The notes under the pieces: generated by a model
The model's database searches: none
Seen by the model: only the letters and a program-made list of their open reading frames with translations
Told to the model about the DNA's origin: nothing
Translations under genes and position numbers: made by a program
Source: Spyradosoma sp004558035
Lineage (GTDB): Bacteria > Verrucomicrobiota > Verrucomicrobiia > Opitutales > UBA953
Assembly (NCBI RefSeq): GCF_050314555.1
Contig: NZ_JBNPNH010000001.1
Coordinates: 310,001 to 374,000 of the forward strand
DNA length: 64,000 nt
Direction of reading: 5' to 3'
Shown: positions 51,077-62,243 of the stretch, one piece after another
How the letters are laid out: each line of letters begins with the position of its first letter
Position numbering within the stretch: position 1 is the stretch's first letter

Positions 51077-52711
51077 TTATTGCTGCGGCGCGGGAACGGC
51101 TTCGGTCGCGGCGGGCGCGGGAGCGGCCTCCGCGGAAACCTCCGCGACGACGCATTCCGTGCACTCCGCGGCGGCGCATTCGACGCAGGGCTCGGAAACG
51201 AGCTTGTCCAGCGCGGGATTGAGCTCGTCCGTCACCAGCGACGGCACGAAACCGACGGCGACGAGCGCTGCGAAAAGCAGCAGCGCGGGAACGCGTTCGG
51301 CGGGCGTGATGTCGCGGATCGCGTCGAATTTTTCCGGCGGGAGCGTTTCCGCGTTCGGCTTGCCGTAGAACACGCGGGCGACCGCGCGCAGGCCGTAGAT
51401 CGCGGAAATGACGATGGAGGCGACGACGAGCGCGACCAGCCAGAACGGCTTGAGGCTCGCCAGCGAAACGAAGATCGAGAGCTCGCCCCAGAAATTCGCG
51501 AAGCCCGGCAGACCGACGCTCGCCATCGTCGCGGCGACGAAGAAGCCCGCCAGCACCGGCGCGCGCGACGCCAGACCGCCCATCGAAGGCATGTCGAGCG
51601 TTCCCGTGCGGTCCGCGACGGACTGCGTCAGGTGGAACATCAGCGCCACGGAAAGCCCGTGCGCGAACATCATCATCACCGCCGCGCCGAGACCCGTGAC
51701 CTCGCCGCCGCTGAACGCGAACGCCGCGATGCCGAGGAAGATCGGACCCATGTGCGCCACGGAAGAATAGGAGACCATGTGCTTCAGGTCGCGCTGCACC
51801 ATCGTGATCAGGCCGATGACGAGCACGTTGCCGAGCGCGAGCGCGAGAATCCAGTTCGACCAGTCCGCAAGCCCGAGCGGCAGGAACGCCGCGCCGAGCT
51901 GAATCAGCCCGTAAAGTCCGAATTTCTTGAGCACGCCCGCGTGAAGCATCGAAACGGGCGTCGGCGCCGCCGAATACGTGTCCGGCGCCCACGAATGGAA
52001 CGGGAACAGCGAAACGAGAATCCCGAAACCGAAGAGCAGCAGCGCGAAGAGCGTCGACTGCGTTCCCGTGTCGAACGAGACGAGCGCGTTCTTGATCGCG
52101 ATGAAATCGAAGGGCACGCCCGCGTCCAGATTCACGTAGAACGCGATGAGACCGGCGAGGGAAATCATGGCGCCGAGCGTCAGATAGACCGCCATCGTGA
52201 TCGCGGCGTTTTTGCGCGCGCAGCCGCCCCAGACGAGAATCGCGATGAAGGTCGGAATCAGCGCGAACTCGTGAAAAATGTAAAACGCGAAGACGTCCTC
52301 GGAAGCGAAAAGCCCCAGCAGCCCCGTCTCGATGAACAGCAGCGTCGCGTAGTAAAGCGTCGGCTTCTTCGCGTCCTTGGTCGCCAGCGCGCGCCAGCCC
52401 GCGGCGAGCCCGACGACCGCCGCCATCACGAAGAGCGGCAGCGAAATGCCGTTCAGCCCCAATTTGAGCCCGACGCCGAGACTTTCGACGCCGATCCACG
52501 GGCATTCCGAGAAGAACGCGTAGCCGGTCGCGGCGTCCTTCGCGCCCGAGAACAGGCAGAACAGCGCGATCGCGATCGCGCACGGAAGCGCGAAGCCCAC
52601 GAGGGCGATCGCCTTGCGCACGGCGAGGGGCGCGCTTTTTGCCAAAAACAAAAGCACGCTCGCGACGAGCGGCGCGGCGACGGCGGTTTGGAGAAGATTT
52701 GCTGAATTCAT
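51077..52711 (-). CDS. nuoM: NADH-quinone oxidoreductase subunit M with Cys-rich tail
   Basis: This 544-residue, 14-helix membrane protein has FYIFHEFALIPTFIAILVWGG (the Glu of NuoM), FPFHSWAPDTYSAAPTPVSMLHAGVLKKFGLYGLI and LKHMVSYSSVAHMG. About 40 extra residues at the C-terminus contain CVECAAAECTEC (CX2C-X4-CX2C) and an Ala/Pro/Glu tail, unusual for NuoM. nuoL is not immediately upstream; tRNA-Arg is. Confidence 0.93.
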   Translation of the reverse strand: MNSANLLQTAVAAPLVASVLLFLAKSAPLAVRKAIALVGFALPCAIAIALFCLFSGAKDAATGYAFFSECPWIGVESLGVGLKLGLNGISLPLFVMAAVVGLAAGWRALATKDAKKPTLYYATLLFIETGLLGLFASEDVFAFYIFHEFALIPTFIAILVWGGCARKNAAITMAVYLTLGAMISLAGLIAFYVNLDAGVPFDFIAIKNALVSFDTGTQSTLFALLLFGFGILVSLFPFHSWAPDTYSAAPTPVSMLHAGVLKKFGLYGLIQLGAAFLPLGLADWSNWILALALGNVLVIGLITMVQRDLKHMVSYSSVAHMGPIFLGIAAFAFSGGEVTGLGAAVMMMFAHGLSVALMFHLTQSVADRTGTLDMPSMGGLASRAPVLAGFFVAATMASVGLPGFANFWGELSIFVSLASLKPFWLVALVVASIVISAIYGLRAVARVFYGKPNAETLPPEKFDAIRDITPAERVPALLLFAALVAVGFVPSLVTDELNPALDKLVSEPCVECAAAECTECVVAEVSAEAAPAPAATEAVPAPQQ

Positions 52712-52843
52712 GCTAAAAATTTTCGAAGAGCATAAAGCAATTCGGGCGCGCTATCAAGATTTTCGTCTAAACGGACGCTCCGACTTTTTCCGTTCCCAAA
52801 CCTCGCAAGCTTTTCTTCACGCGCCCGCGCGCGGGCGAAAAAA

Positions 52844-52918
52844 TGGCGCCCCCGCCGGGAATCGAACCCGGATAACCTGCTTAGAAGGCAGGTGTTCTAT
52901 CCATTGAACTACGGGGAC
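52844..52918 (-). tRNA. tRNA-Arg (anticodon TCT)
   Basis: The 75-nt gene has encoded CCA. The acceptor stem is GTCCCCG/CGGGGGC, the anticodon loop is CTTCTAA with TCT (52883-52885 on plus), and the T arm is CCGGG-TTCGATT-CCCGG. U33 is present. Confidence 0.97.
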
Positions 52919-52933
52919 GCGCGAAAAGGCGCT

Positions 52934-53872
52934 TCAGCAAATCAGACTCTTGAAGTCGGAAAAGCCTTCGGAAATGCCGCCGGGAACGCCCTTGTTGAGG
53001 ACGGCGACGGCGTCGTGGGAATGCAGCGATTCGAGGTGCGCGCAGACGATCTGGAAATCGCGGATGCGCGGGTCGGCGTCGAACTCGGCGAAGAGCTCGC
53101 GCGCGGCGTCTTCGACGAATTTGTAGTAGGCGCCGTTCATTTCGGCGAACGCCTGTTCGTCCTCGCGCTTGACCATCGCCTGCGTCTCGGTGTGGAGCGC
53201 GCGCAGACAGTGTTCCTTGAAGTCCTCGACGAAGATTTCGGGCGTTCCCGCGAGCTCGGCGCGGACGCGCGCCTTCGAGCGCTGCGAATGCGGAATGCCG
53301 AGAATGTTGCGGGAACGACGCGCGTGCTCGGAAAGCTCCGCCGAGCACGGACACGCGGAAGAATACACGAAATCGAAGGTCACGAACGCGCGGAAGGCGC
53401 CGTTTTCGAGAACGCCCTCGAACGCGCAGTCGTAATACTGATAGCCGACGAGCCCGCTGCGCAGGCTGCGCTGCGGAATCGGATAGGAAAATTCGAGACG
53501 GAGCTGCGCGCGCGAGGAGCCGATTTCGGCGAGGTATTTCCGCAGGATCTTTTCGAGCGTCGCGGGCGTGAAGACCTCCTCGGCGAACTCGTAGAAAATG
53601 CGGACGATGCGCGACATGTTGATGCCCTTGTGGCGGGCGTCGAGCGAGACCGTTCCCGTGACGGAAGTCTCGAGCGTCGCGGGCGCGGCGCCGTCGGGGC
53701 GCGCGAATTTCAGCGGCAGGCGGAAGTTGGACATGCCGACCTGGAGAATCGGCACGGCTCCGCCGTCGATGCCGGGCGCGTTTTCGTTCTGCATGTCCGG
53801 CAGCGAAGCGCGATATTCGGGAGTCATCCTGAACTCCCGGTCGTAAAACTTACGCGGCGACTCGTTGCTCAT
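52934..53872 (-). CDS. folE2: GTP cyclohydrolase type IB
   Basis: This 312-residue tunnelling-fold enzyme converts GTP to dihydroneopterin triphosphate for folate (or queuosine). It shows VSLDARHKGINMSRIVR, the active-site Cys in VYSSACPCSAELSEHARRSRNILGIPHSQRS and the late Glu/His region CAHLESLHSHDAVA. The ATG at 53872 gives the usual N-terminus. It sits between tRNA-Arg and dus. Confidence 0.93.
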   Translation of the reverse strand: MSNESPRKFYDREFRMTPEYRASLPDMQNENAPGIDGGAVPILQVGMSNFRLPLKFARPDGAAPATLETSVTGTVSLDARHKGINMSRIVRIFYEFAEEVFTPATLEKILRKYLAEIGSSRAQLRLEFSYPIPQRSLRSGLVGYQYYDCAFEGVLENGAFRAFVTFDFVYSSACPCSAELSEHARRSRNILGIPHSQRSKARVRAELAGTPEIFVEDFKEHCLRALHTETQAMVKREDEQAFAEMNGAYYKFVEDAARELFAEFDADPRIRDFQIVCAHLESLHSHDAVAVLNKGVPGGISEGFSDFKSLIC

Positions 53873-53962
53873 GAAATTGAAGGGCGATTCTCGCATTTTC
53901 CCGCCGGGATGTAAAGCAAGTTAAGGAAAGACGACCGGCGAAGCGCGACGGTTCGGGGAAGC

Positions 53963-54934
53963 TCAGAGCGCGGAATCGAGGAGGCGGCGGAGGTCGGAGA
54001 GCGTCGTGCACGCGTGCAGCCCGGCGCGGACGCGCTTGCCCGCGGGAACGCCGTAGGTGAACGGGTGCAGGCGCGCGAGCAGCCAGCGGACGTTTTCCGC
54101 GCCGGACGCGCCGCGCGTGCGGGCGAGCGTCTCGGCGTAGCGGAAAAGCGTCGCGAAGACGACGTCCGCCGCGGGCTTTTTCTCCTCGGGCAGCTCCGCT
54201 TCGGGCGTTCCCGCCTCGAGCGCGGCGAAACGCTTTTTTATGCGGGAGAAAATCCACGGATCGCCGAGCGCGCCGCGCCCGATCATGAGCCCGCGCACGC
54301 CCGTTTCGCGCACGCGCCGCACGGCGGTCGCGGCGTCGCGGACGTCGCCGTTGCCGATCACGGGAATGCTCACGGCGCGCGCGACTTCGCCGATTTTTTC
54401 CCAGTCCGCCTCGCCGGAATAGCCCTGCGCCTTCGTGCGTCCGTGCACGGCGACGGCGCGCACGCCCGCGTCCTCGAGCCGCTTCGCCGCCTCGACGTGC
54501 ACGAACGAAGTCGAGTCCCAGCCGAGGCGGATCTTCGCCGTGACGGCGGTCGCGGGAACGGCGGAGACGACGGCGCGCGCGATTTTTTCCATCAGCGGCA
54601 GATCGCGCAGCAGGCCGGACCCCGCGTTGCATTCGACGACCTTGCGCGCCGGGCAGCCGAAATTCAGGTCGATGAAATCCGGACGCAGCCGCGCTTCGAG
54701 CAGGCGCGCCGCCGCCGCCATGGACTCGGGAACGGCGCCGAAAATCTGCACGCCCATCGGCCGCTGCTCGGGCGTGAAGTCCACGTCGCGCCACGCGCGT
54801 TCCCGCGCGCGGATGAGCGGCTCGCTCTGCACGAACTCGGAGACGAGCACGTCCGCGCCCTGCTCTTTGCACAGCGCGCGGAAAGCGATGTCGGTGAAGC
54901 CCGACATCGGCGCCAGATAAAGCGGAACGGACAT
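53963..54934 (-). CDS. dus: tRNA-dihydrouridine synthase
   Basis: This 323-residue FMN enzyme has LAPMSGFTDIAFRALCKEQGADVLVSEF, DFIDLNFGCPARKVVECNAGSGLLRD (catalytic Cys), VTAKIRLGW, VHGRTKAQGYSGEADW, IPVIGNGDVRD and GLMIGRGALGDPWIF. It is DusB/DusA-like; which uridine it reduces cannot be told. Confidence 0.93.
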   Translation of the reverse strand: MSVPLYLAPMSGFTDIAFRALCKEQGADVLVSEFVQSEPLIRARERAWRDVDFTPEQRPMGVQIFGAVPESMAAAARLLEARLRPDFIDLNFGCPARKVVECNAGSGLLRDLPLMEKIARAVVSAVPATAVTAKIRLGWDSTSFVHVEAAKRLEDAGVRAVAVHGRTKAQGYSGEADWEKIGEVARAVSIPVIGNGDVRDAATAVRRVRETGVRGLMIGRGALGDPWIFSRIKKRFAALEAGTPEAELPEEKKPAADVVFATLFRYAETLARTRGASGAENVRWLLARLHPFTYGVPAGKRVRAGLHACTTLSDLRRLLDSAL

Positions 54935-54989
54935 GGGGCGAAGGACAGTTCAGGAGCGAAGGAGTTACAGGCGGCAAGCGTCTGAAAAG

Positions 54990-55105
54990 TTTAGAGTTGA
55001 GCGTTGAGAGTTGATTCGCGCTTGCGCGCGAGGAAAGTTCCCTCGGCGGAGCCGAATCAACAGGCGGCGCAGCCGCCGATTCAACTCTCAGCTCTCAACT
55101 TTGCT
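54990..55105. repeat. palindromic element: GAGTTGA heptamer arms plus 55-bp module copy 2
   Basis: GAGTTGA, GCGTTGA, GAGTTGA occupy 54994-55014, and the inverse arm (CAACTCTCAGCTCTCAAC) lies at about 55083-55100. Between them, 55031-55085 is the reverse-oriented copy of 311-365. Confidence 0.8.
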
Positions 55106-55695
55106 CACGCGAGCCCGAGCTTGCGGAGCTCCTGCGCGAGCAGCACGCGGAATTCCGAAACGTCCTGCGGCGAGGGACGGTAGTTCGGCGGAAGCCCGTC
55201 GAGCCCGAGACGCTCCGCCTCGTCCACGAACCAATTGCCCCGCGTCCCGTCGGAAAACCGCACGCCGCCTCCGACGAGCACGCCGGGCGCCTGCACGGGA
55301 TCGACGGTGACGGAAACCTTGGAGACCTCTTCCGCGGCGGCGTTCGCGGCGGGCGTTCCCGCAGGCACTTCGTCCTCGTCGGCGAAGGCGTGCGGATTCG
55401 CGCCGCGCGGCGTCTGTCCGGGATGCTGCGGCGGCACGGGAACGGGGCTTCCCGGGCGCGGCAGCGCTCCCGCGGGAACGTTGGCGGGCACGCCCGTCGG
55501 CGCGGCGGCGGCGGGCTCGACCGGCTCCGGCTTGTCCTGCAGCTCGAGGTCGAGATCGTCCACAAGGAAACGCACGTCCATGTAAGTCAGCTTCACGCCG
55601 AATTCGTCGGCGATTTTCGTCTGCACTTCGGAGAGCGTCGCGCCGTCGGCGACCCAGCGCGCGACGGCATTTTTCTGTTCGTTGTTCAAATTCAT
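55105..55695 (-). CDS. hypothetical protein with helical N-domain and Pro/Ala linker
   Basis: This 196-residue protein has two folded ends. Residues 1-55 (NEQKNAVARWVADGATLSEVQTKIADEFGVKLTYMDVRFLVDDLDL) look like a helix-turn-helix-type helical domain with a DNA-binding-like pattern. A Pro/Ala/Gly linker (56-120) and a C-terminal beta-containing part (VSVTVDPVQAPGVLVGGGVRFSDGTRGNWFVDEAERLGLDGLPPNYRPS) follow. I believe similar proteins occur in related bacteria, but no function is known. It is followed by leuS upstream on the same strand. Confidence 0.75.
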   Translation of the reverse strand: MNLNNEQKNAVARWVADGATLSEVQTKIADEFGVKLTYMDVRFLVDDLDLELQDKPEPVEPAAAAPTGVPANVPAGALPRPGSPVPVPPQHPGQTPRGANPHAFADEDEVPAGTPAANAAAEEVSKVSVTVDPVQAPGVLVGGGVRFSDGTRGNWFVDEAERLGLDGLPPNYRPSPQDVSEFRVLLAQELRKLGLA

Positions 55696-55750
55696 GGCGT
55701 AAGTTTCGGTTTCGTTTTTACGGGAAAGCGGCGCGGGAAGGCCGCGTTTT

Positions 55751-58348
<2,598 letters not shown>

Positions 58349-58499
58349 GATGAAAAAATATTTCTTTCAATCGTAGATTTTTCCCGCCGCGGGAGCAAAT
58401 TGAAATTTGAAGCGCCGTTCCCGCCGCGCCGTTTTTCCGTTTGCGCCGCGGGCGCGGGAACGGATAGAATCCGCGGATATTTTCAAACCGTCCCCTCTT

Positions 58500-59708
58500 A
58501 TGGAAAAAAGAACGCTCATCATCGGTGCGGGCGGCGTCGGCAACGTCGTCGCTCACAAAGTCGCGCAGAACGCGGCGGAATTCGGCGAAATCATGCTCGC
58601 CTCGCGCAACGAAAACAAATGCAAGGCGATCGCGACGGACGTCCGCAACTCCACCGGCGTCGTGCTCAAGACCGCGAAGGTCGACGCCGACAACGTGCAG
58701 GAGGTCGTCGCGCTGCTCCGCGAGTTCAGGCCGCAGGTGCTCATCAACGTCGCGCTCCCGTATCAGGATCTGCCTCTGATGGACGCCTGCCTCCACGCCG
58801 GCGTGCACTACGTGGACACCGCGAACTACGAACCGCCGAACCACGCCAAGTTCGAATACTCCTGGCAGTGGGCCTACCGCGAACGCTTCGAGAAGGCCGG
58901 CCTCACCGCCCTGCTCGGCTCCGGCTTCGACCCGGGCGTCACCAACGTCTATTGCGCCTACGCGCAGAAGCACCTCTTCGACGAAATCGAAACCGTGGAC
59001 ATTCTCGACGCGAACGCGGGCGACCACGGCTATCCCTTCGCGACGAACTTCAACCCGGAAATCAACATCCGCGAAATCACTCAGCGCGGACGCTACTGGG
59101 AAAACGGCGAATGGAAGGAGACCGGCCCGCTCGAAATCCGCCGCGAGTACGACTTCCCCGTCATCGGCGAAAAAAGCGCCTACCTGATGTATCACGAAGA
59201 GCTCGAATCACTCTGCCAGAACATCAAAGGGCTCAAGCGCATCCGCTTTTTCATGACGTTTTCCGACAAGTACCTGACGCACCTGCACGTGCTTCAGAAC
59301 GTCGGCATGACGCGCATCGACCCGATCGAATACCAGGGGCAGAAGATCGTCCCGATCCAGTTCCTCAAGGCGATTCTGCCCGATCCCGCCTCGCTCGGTC
59401 CGCGCACCAAAGGCAAGACCTGCATCGGCTGCGAAATCACGGGAACGAAGGACGGCAAAAAGCGCAAAGTCTTCATCTACAACGTGTGCGACCACCAGGA
59501 ATGCTACCGCGAAGTCAAGTCTCAGGCGATCAGCTACACGACGGGCGTTCCCGCGATGATCGGCGCAATGATGGTCGCGAACGGCAAGTGGCGCAAGCCC
59601 GGCGTCTGGAACATGGAGGAAAACGATCCCGACCCGTTCATGGAAAAGCTGAACGAATGCGGGCTTCCGTGGCACGTCCTCGAAATGGATCCCGAGGAGA
59701 AAGCTTAA
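58500..59708 (+). CDS. saccharopine dehydrogenase family, carboxynorspermidine synthase-like
   Basis: This 402-residue protein has Rossmann IIGAGGVGNVVAHKVAQ (7-23), VNVALPYQDLPLMDACLHAGVHYVDTANYE and ALLGSGFDPGVTNVYCAYAQKHLFDEIETVDILDANAGDHGYPF. The pattern, including ATNFNPEINIREI, is that of carboxynorspermidine/carboxyspermidine dehydrogenase rather than yeast saccharopine dehydrogenase. The decarboxylase partner (nspC) is not in the window. The stop codon lies in the first unit of a CTTAAAG heptamer array. Confidence 0.85.
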   Translation: MEKRTLIIGAGGVGNVVAHKVAQNAAEFGEIMLASRNENKCKAIATDVRNSTGVVLKTAKVDADNVQEVVALLREFRPQVLINVALPYQDLPLMDACLHAGVHYVDTANYEPPNHAKFEYSWQWAYRERFEKAGLTALLGSGFDPGVTNVYCAYAQKHLFDEIETVDILDANAGDHGYPFATNFNPEINIREITQRGRYWENGEWKETGPLEIRREYDFPVIGEKSAYLMYHEELESLCQNIKGLKRIRFFMTFSDKYLTHLHVLQNVGMTRIDPIEYQGQKIVPIQFLKAILPDPASLGPRTKGKTCIGCEITGTKDGKKRKVFIYNVCDHQECYREVKSQAISYTTGVPAMIGAMMVANGKWRKPGVWNMEENDPDPFMEKLNECGLPWHVLEMDPEEKA

Positions 59709-59731
59709 AGGTTAAGGCTTAAAGCTTAAAG
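59704..59731. repeat. four tandem heptamers CTTAAAG/GTTAAGG
   Basis: CTTAAAG, GTTAAGG, CTTAAAG, CTTAAAG run in perfect 7-bp register. The TAA stop of the preceding gene is in the first unit. Confidence 0.8.
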
Positions 59732-59735
59732 AGAG

Positions 59736-59773
59736 GCGTTCCCGCGGGCGAACCGCGGGAACGCTTTTTTTTT
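59736..59773 (+). terminator. terminator of GGGAACG words
   Basis: A 12-bp perfect stem GCGTTCCCGCGG/CCGCGGGAACGC with a 5-nt loop is followed by eight or nine T. Confidence 0.9.
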
Positions 59774-59786
59774 CGCGCGCGGAAAA

Positions 59787-60101
59787 TCAGAACGGCGTCT
59801 CCTCCGCGAACTCCTCTCGGAGGACGAGCTCGGCGGGCTCCCGCGGGAACGCCGCGGGCGGCATTTTGAGGCGGGAACGCAAATCGTCGAACGTCGAGAA
59901 ATTCTCGATTTCGCGGCGGCGTTCCCGCGCGAGCTTCAGAAAATTCTCCTCGCGCTCGACGCCGAGAAATCTCCGCCCGAGCAGATTCGCGGCGATGCCC
60001 GTCGTCCCGCTTCCCGCAAACGGATCGAGCACCCACGCGCGTTCCCGCGGGGACAAGAAAAGCGGCGGTCGGGAACGCCCTTCCCGGCCGCCGCCCGGCA
60101 C
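59787..60101 (-). pseudogene. C-terminal relic of a DNA methyltransferase
   Basis: Of about 104 residues, only one region is recognisable: WVLDPFAGSGTTGIAANLLGRRFLGVEREENFLKLARERRRE. This is the SAM-binding motif I (DPFxGSGTT) and following helix of beta-class N4/N6 DNA methyltransferases, in which motif I lies near the C-terminus. The catalytic DPPY/SPPY motif and the target-recognition region are absent. The 5' break lies within about 35 bp of the amtB stop. It is probably inactive. Confidence 0.6.
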
Positions 60102-60135
60102 GCGCGCTTCGAAGGCGCACCGCCGATCGTGCTTA

Positions 60136-61506
60136 TTACTGGTTGCTGAAAATCTGGAATCCCGCGTAGGCTTCCGCGCCGTGTTCGTCGAGGTCGAGAC
60201 CGCGCAGTTCCGTCTCCTCCTCGACGCGCAGGCCGAGCGTCTTTTTGATCGCCCAGAAGATGACGAGCGCGCACGGGAACGAGACGAATCCCGCCAGCAC
60301 GCCGAGCAGCTGCACGCCGAACGTGTATTCGGGAACGGTCGAGAAGATCCCCACAGCGAGCGTGCCCCAGACGCCGCACACGAGGTGCACCGAAACCGCG
60401 CCCACGGGATCGTCGATGCGGATCTTGTCCACGAGCAGCACCGAGAGCACGACGACCACGCCGCCGATGAGCCCGATCAGAATCGAGGCGCCCCACGACA
60501 CGCAGTCCGCGCCCGCCGTGATGCTCACGAGCCCCGCGAGGCAGCCGTTCAGCGTCATCGAAAGATCCGGCTTCTTCAGCACGATGCTGCTCGTCAGCGC
60601 CGCGCCCACGATGCCCGCCGACGCGCCGAACATCGTCGTCACGAGCACGAACGAAATCTTTTCCGGATCCGCGTTGAGCACGCTCCCGCCGTTGAATCCG
60701 AACCATCCGAACCACAGCAGGAAGACGCCGATCACCGCGAGCGGCATGTTGTGGCCCATGATCGGGCGCGCCACGCCGTTGACGAATTTTCCGATGCGCG
60801 GGCCGACGAGGATCGCCCCCGCGAGCGCCGCCCAGCCGCCGACCGCGTGCACGAAGGTCGAGCCCGCGAAGTCGTGGAAGTTCAGATCCGCGAGCCAGCC
60901 TCCGCCCCAGCCCCACGAGCCGACGATCGGATAGACGAGCGTCACGAACACGAGCGTGAACAGCAGGAACGAATTGAGCTTCGTGCGCCCCGCGACCGCG
61001 CCGGAGACGATCGTCGCGCTCGTCGCCGCGAACATGCCCTGGAAGAAGAAGTCAGTCCAGAACGTGAACGCGCCGTTGTACGCGAACGGGTCGCCCTCGG
61101 GCGGCGTCAGCCCGAAACCGGCGAAGCCGAACGCGTGCCCGAGCAGCCAGTTGCCCGCGCCCGGATACATCAGCGCGAAGCCGACCGCCGCGTAGGTCAG
61201 AAAACCGATCGGCGGCACCATCGTGTTCTTGAACAAAATGTTCGTGCAGTTCTTCGCCCGGGAGAGCCCGGACTCAACCGCCGCGAATCCCAGGTGCATC
61301 ATGAAGACGAGCATCCCGCCGATGAGCACCCAGAGATTGTTCACGAAGAAGTTCTGCGCCGAATCCGCCGCGGGAACGGGCGAAACCGCGGGAACGACGG
61401 CCGCCGCCGCCGCGGGCGTTCCCGCCGCGTCCTGCGCGAACAGCGTTCCCGCCGCCGCGACCGACGCGCCGACGAGCGCAGTCAAAATCAGATTTTTTCT
61501 GTTCAT
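60136..61506 (-). CDS. amtB: ammonium transporter
   Basis: This 456-residue protein has a signal-like first segment (1-25), an Ala/Pro linker and eleven helices. Twin pore His lie in DFAGSTFVHAVGGWAALAGA and VGAVSVHLVCGVWGTLAVG. LGFAAVESGLSRAKNCTNILFKN and IGFLTYAAVGFALMYPG are typical of Amt. It conducts ammonium and is regulated by PII. glnB lies 50 bp upstream in the same direction. Confidence 0.95.
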   Translation of the reverse strand: MNRKNLILTALVGASVAAAGTLFAQDAAGTPAAAAAVVPAVSPVPAADSAQNFFVNNLWVLIGGMLVFMMHLGFAAVESGLSRAKNCTNILFKNTMVPPIGFLTYAAVGFALMYPGAGNWLLGHAFGFAGFGLTPPEGDPFAYNGAFTFWTDFFFQGMFAATSATIVSGAVAGRTKLNSFLLFTLVFVTLVYPIVGSWGWGGGWLADLNFHDFAGSTFVHAVGGWAALAGAILVGPRIGKFVNGVARPIMGHNMPLAVIGVFLLWFGWFGFNGGSVLNADPEKISFVLVTTMFGASAGIVGAALTSSIVLKKPDLSMTLNGCLAGLVSITAGADCVSWGASILIGLIGGVVVVLSVLLVDKIRIDDPVGAVSVHLVCGVWGTLAVGIFSTVPEYTFGVQLLGVLAGFVSFPCALVIFWAIKKTLGLRVEEETELRGLDLDEHGAEAYAGFQIFSNQ

Positions 61507-61556
61507 AAAGTTTTTCCTTTGATTTTCAGAGATGAACTTTCGTCGTCCGCCGTTCC

Positions 61557-61898
61557 TCAGCCGATCGCGCCGGAATTCTCCTCCTTCGTGCGGATGCGGA
61601 TCGCGCGCTCGAGCGGCAGCACGAAGATCTTGCCGTCGCCGATGTGCCCGGTCGCCGCGCCCGCCATGATGCCCTGAATCGTGCTCTCGACGAACTCGTC
61701 GTTCACGGCGATCGTGAGCTGCACCTTCTTGAGCAGATTCACTTCGACCTCCGCGCCGCGGTAGGCCTTCACGAATCCCTTCTGTTCGCCGCAGCCCAGC
61801 GCGTTGGTGACGGACATCTTGTAGATCCGCCGCATGTATAACTCCTGCTTCACGGCGTTGAGCCGCTCCGGCTTGATGTATGCGATTATCATCTTCAT
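61557..61898 (-). CDS. glnB: PII nitrogen regulatory protein lacking Tyr51
   Basis: This 113-residue protein starts MKMIIAYIKPERLNAVKQEL. The T-loop reads GFVKAYRGAEVEVNLLKKVQ: position 51, the Tyr uridylylated in proteobacterial GlnB/GlnK, is Val. The ATP-binding B-loop TGHIGDGKIFVLPLE and C-loop RIRTKEENSGAIG are intact. It should still sense ATP/2-oxoglutarate and gate AmtB, but cannot be modified at residue 51. It is upstream of amtB, the classical glnK-amtB pairing. Confidence 0.93.
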   Translation of the reverse strand: MKMIIAYIKPERLNAVKQELYMRRIYKMSVTNALGCGEQKGFVKAYRGAEVEVNLLKKVQLTIAVNDEFVESTIQGIMAGAATGHIGDGKIFVLPLERAIRIRTKEENSGAIG

Positions 61899-62074
61899 AA
61901 CGTTGAAACGAAAAAGTGATGACCGCCGCAAAGCACGCGCCGTGCCAAGGAGAAATCCTTGATTTCATGCGGGTTCCGCGGCGATCCGCCGCGTTCCCGC
62001 GCGGGGCGGTTTTACATTTTTCGGAAGCCGTTCCCGCCAGCCGGTAAAGATTTTGTAAAGAAATCCGAGGCGAT

Positions 62075-62158
62075 GGATAATGGATAATGGATAACGGATA
62101 GTGGATAATGAATAGTGAATAGTGGATAATGGATAGTGAGTAGCGGATTACGGATAGT
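62075..62158. repeat. uninterrupted array of 12 degenerate heptamers
   Basis: Twelve consecutive 7-bp units fit GRNTARY-like consensus (GGATAAT, GGATAAC, GGATAGT, GAATAGT, GAGTAGC, GGATTAC) in perfect register, with no opposing arm. Confidence 0.88.
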
Positions 62159-62200
62159 GCAAGTCCCGTCGGGGCTTGGAGAAACCGGAAATTTTCCCTC

Positions 62201-62237
62201 AAAAAAAGCGTTCCCGCGAGAATGTCCGCGGGAACGC
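62201..62237 (-). terminator. birA terminator of GGGAACG words
   Basis: GCGTTCCCGCG (62208-62218) and CGCGGGAACGC (62227-62237) form an 11-bp stem with an 8-nt loop. Seven T follow on the minus strand. Confidence 0.88.
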
Positions 62238-62243
62238 CGTTCT

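Larger units (their letters stand above)
61899..62243. other. 345-bp divergence-free gap with a heptamer array and a terminator
   Basis: Between glnB and birA (both minus). It contains a small CAAGGAG...CTTG hairpin near 61957, GC-rich sequence, the 12-unit heptamer array at 62075-62158 and the birA terminator at 62201-62237. No gene was found. Confidence 0.7.

Noticed and set aside
52614..52907. 97-codon frame ending NRTRITCLEGRCSIH
   Set aside because: It reads through nuoM upstream DNA and tRNA-Arg; an artefact.
62075..62158. CRISPR-like array
   Set aside because: Units are 7 bp, contiguous and degenerate, with no spacers and no cas genes.
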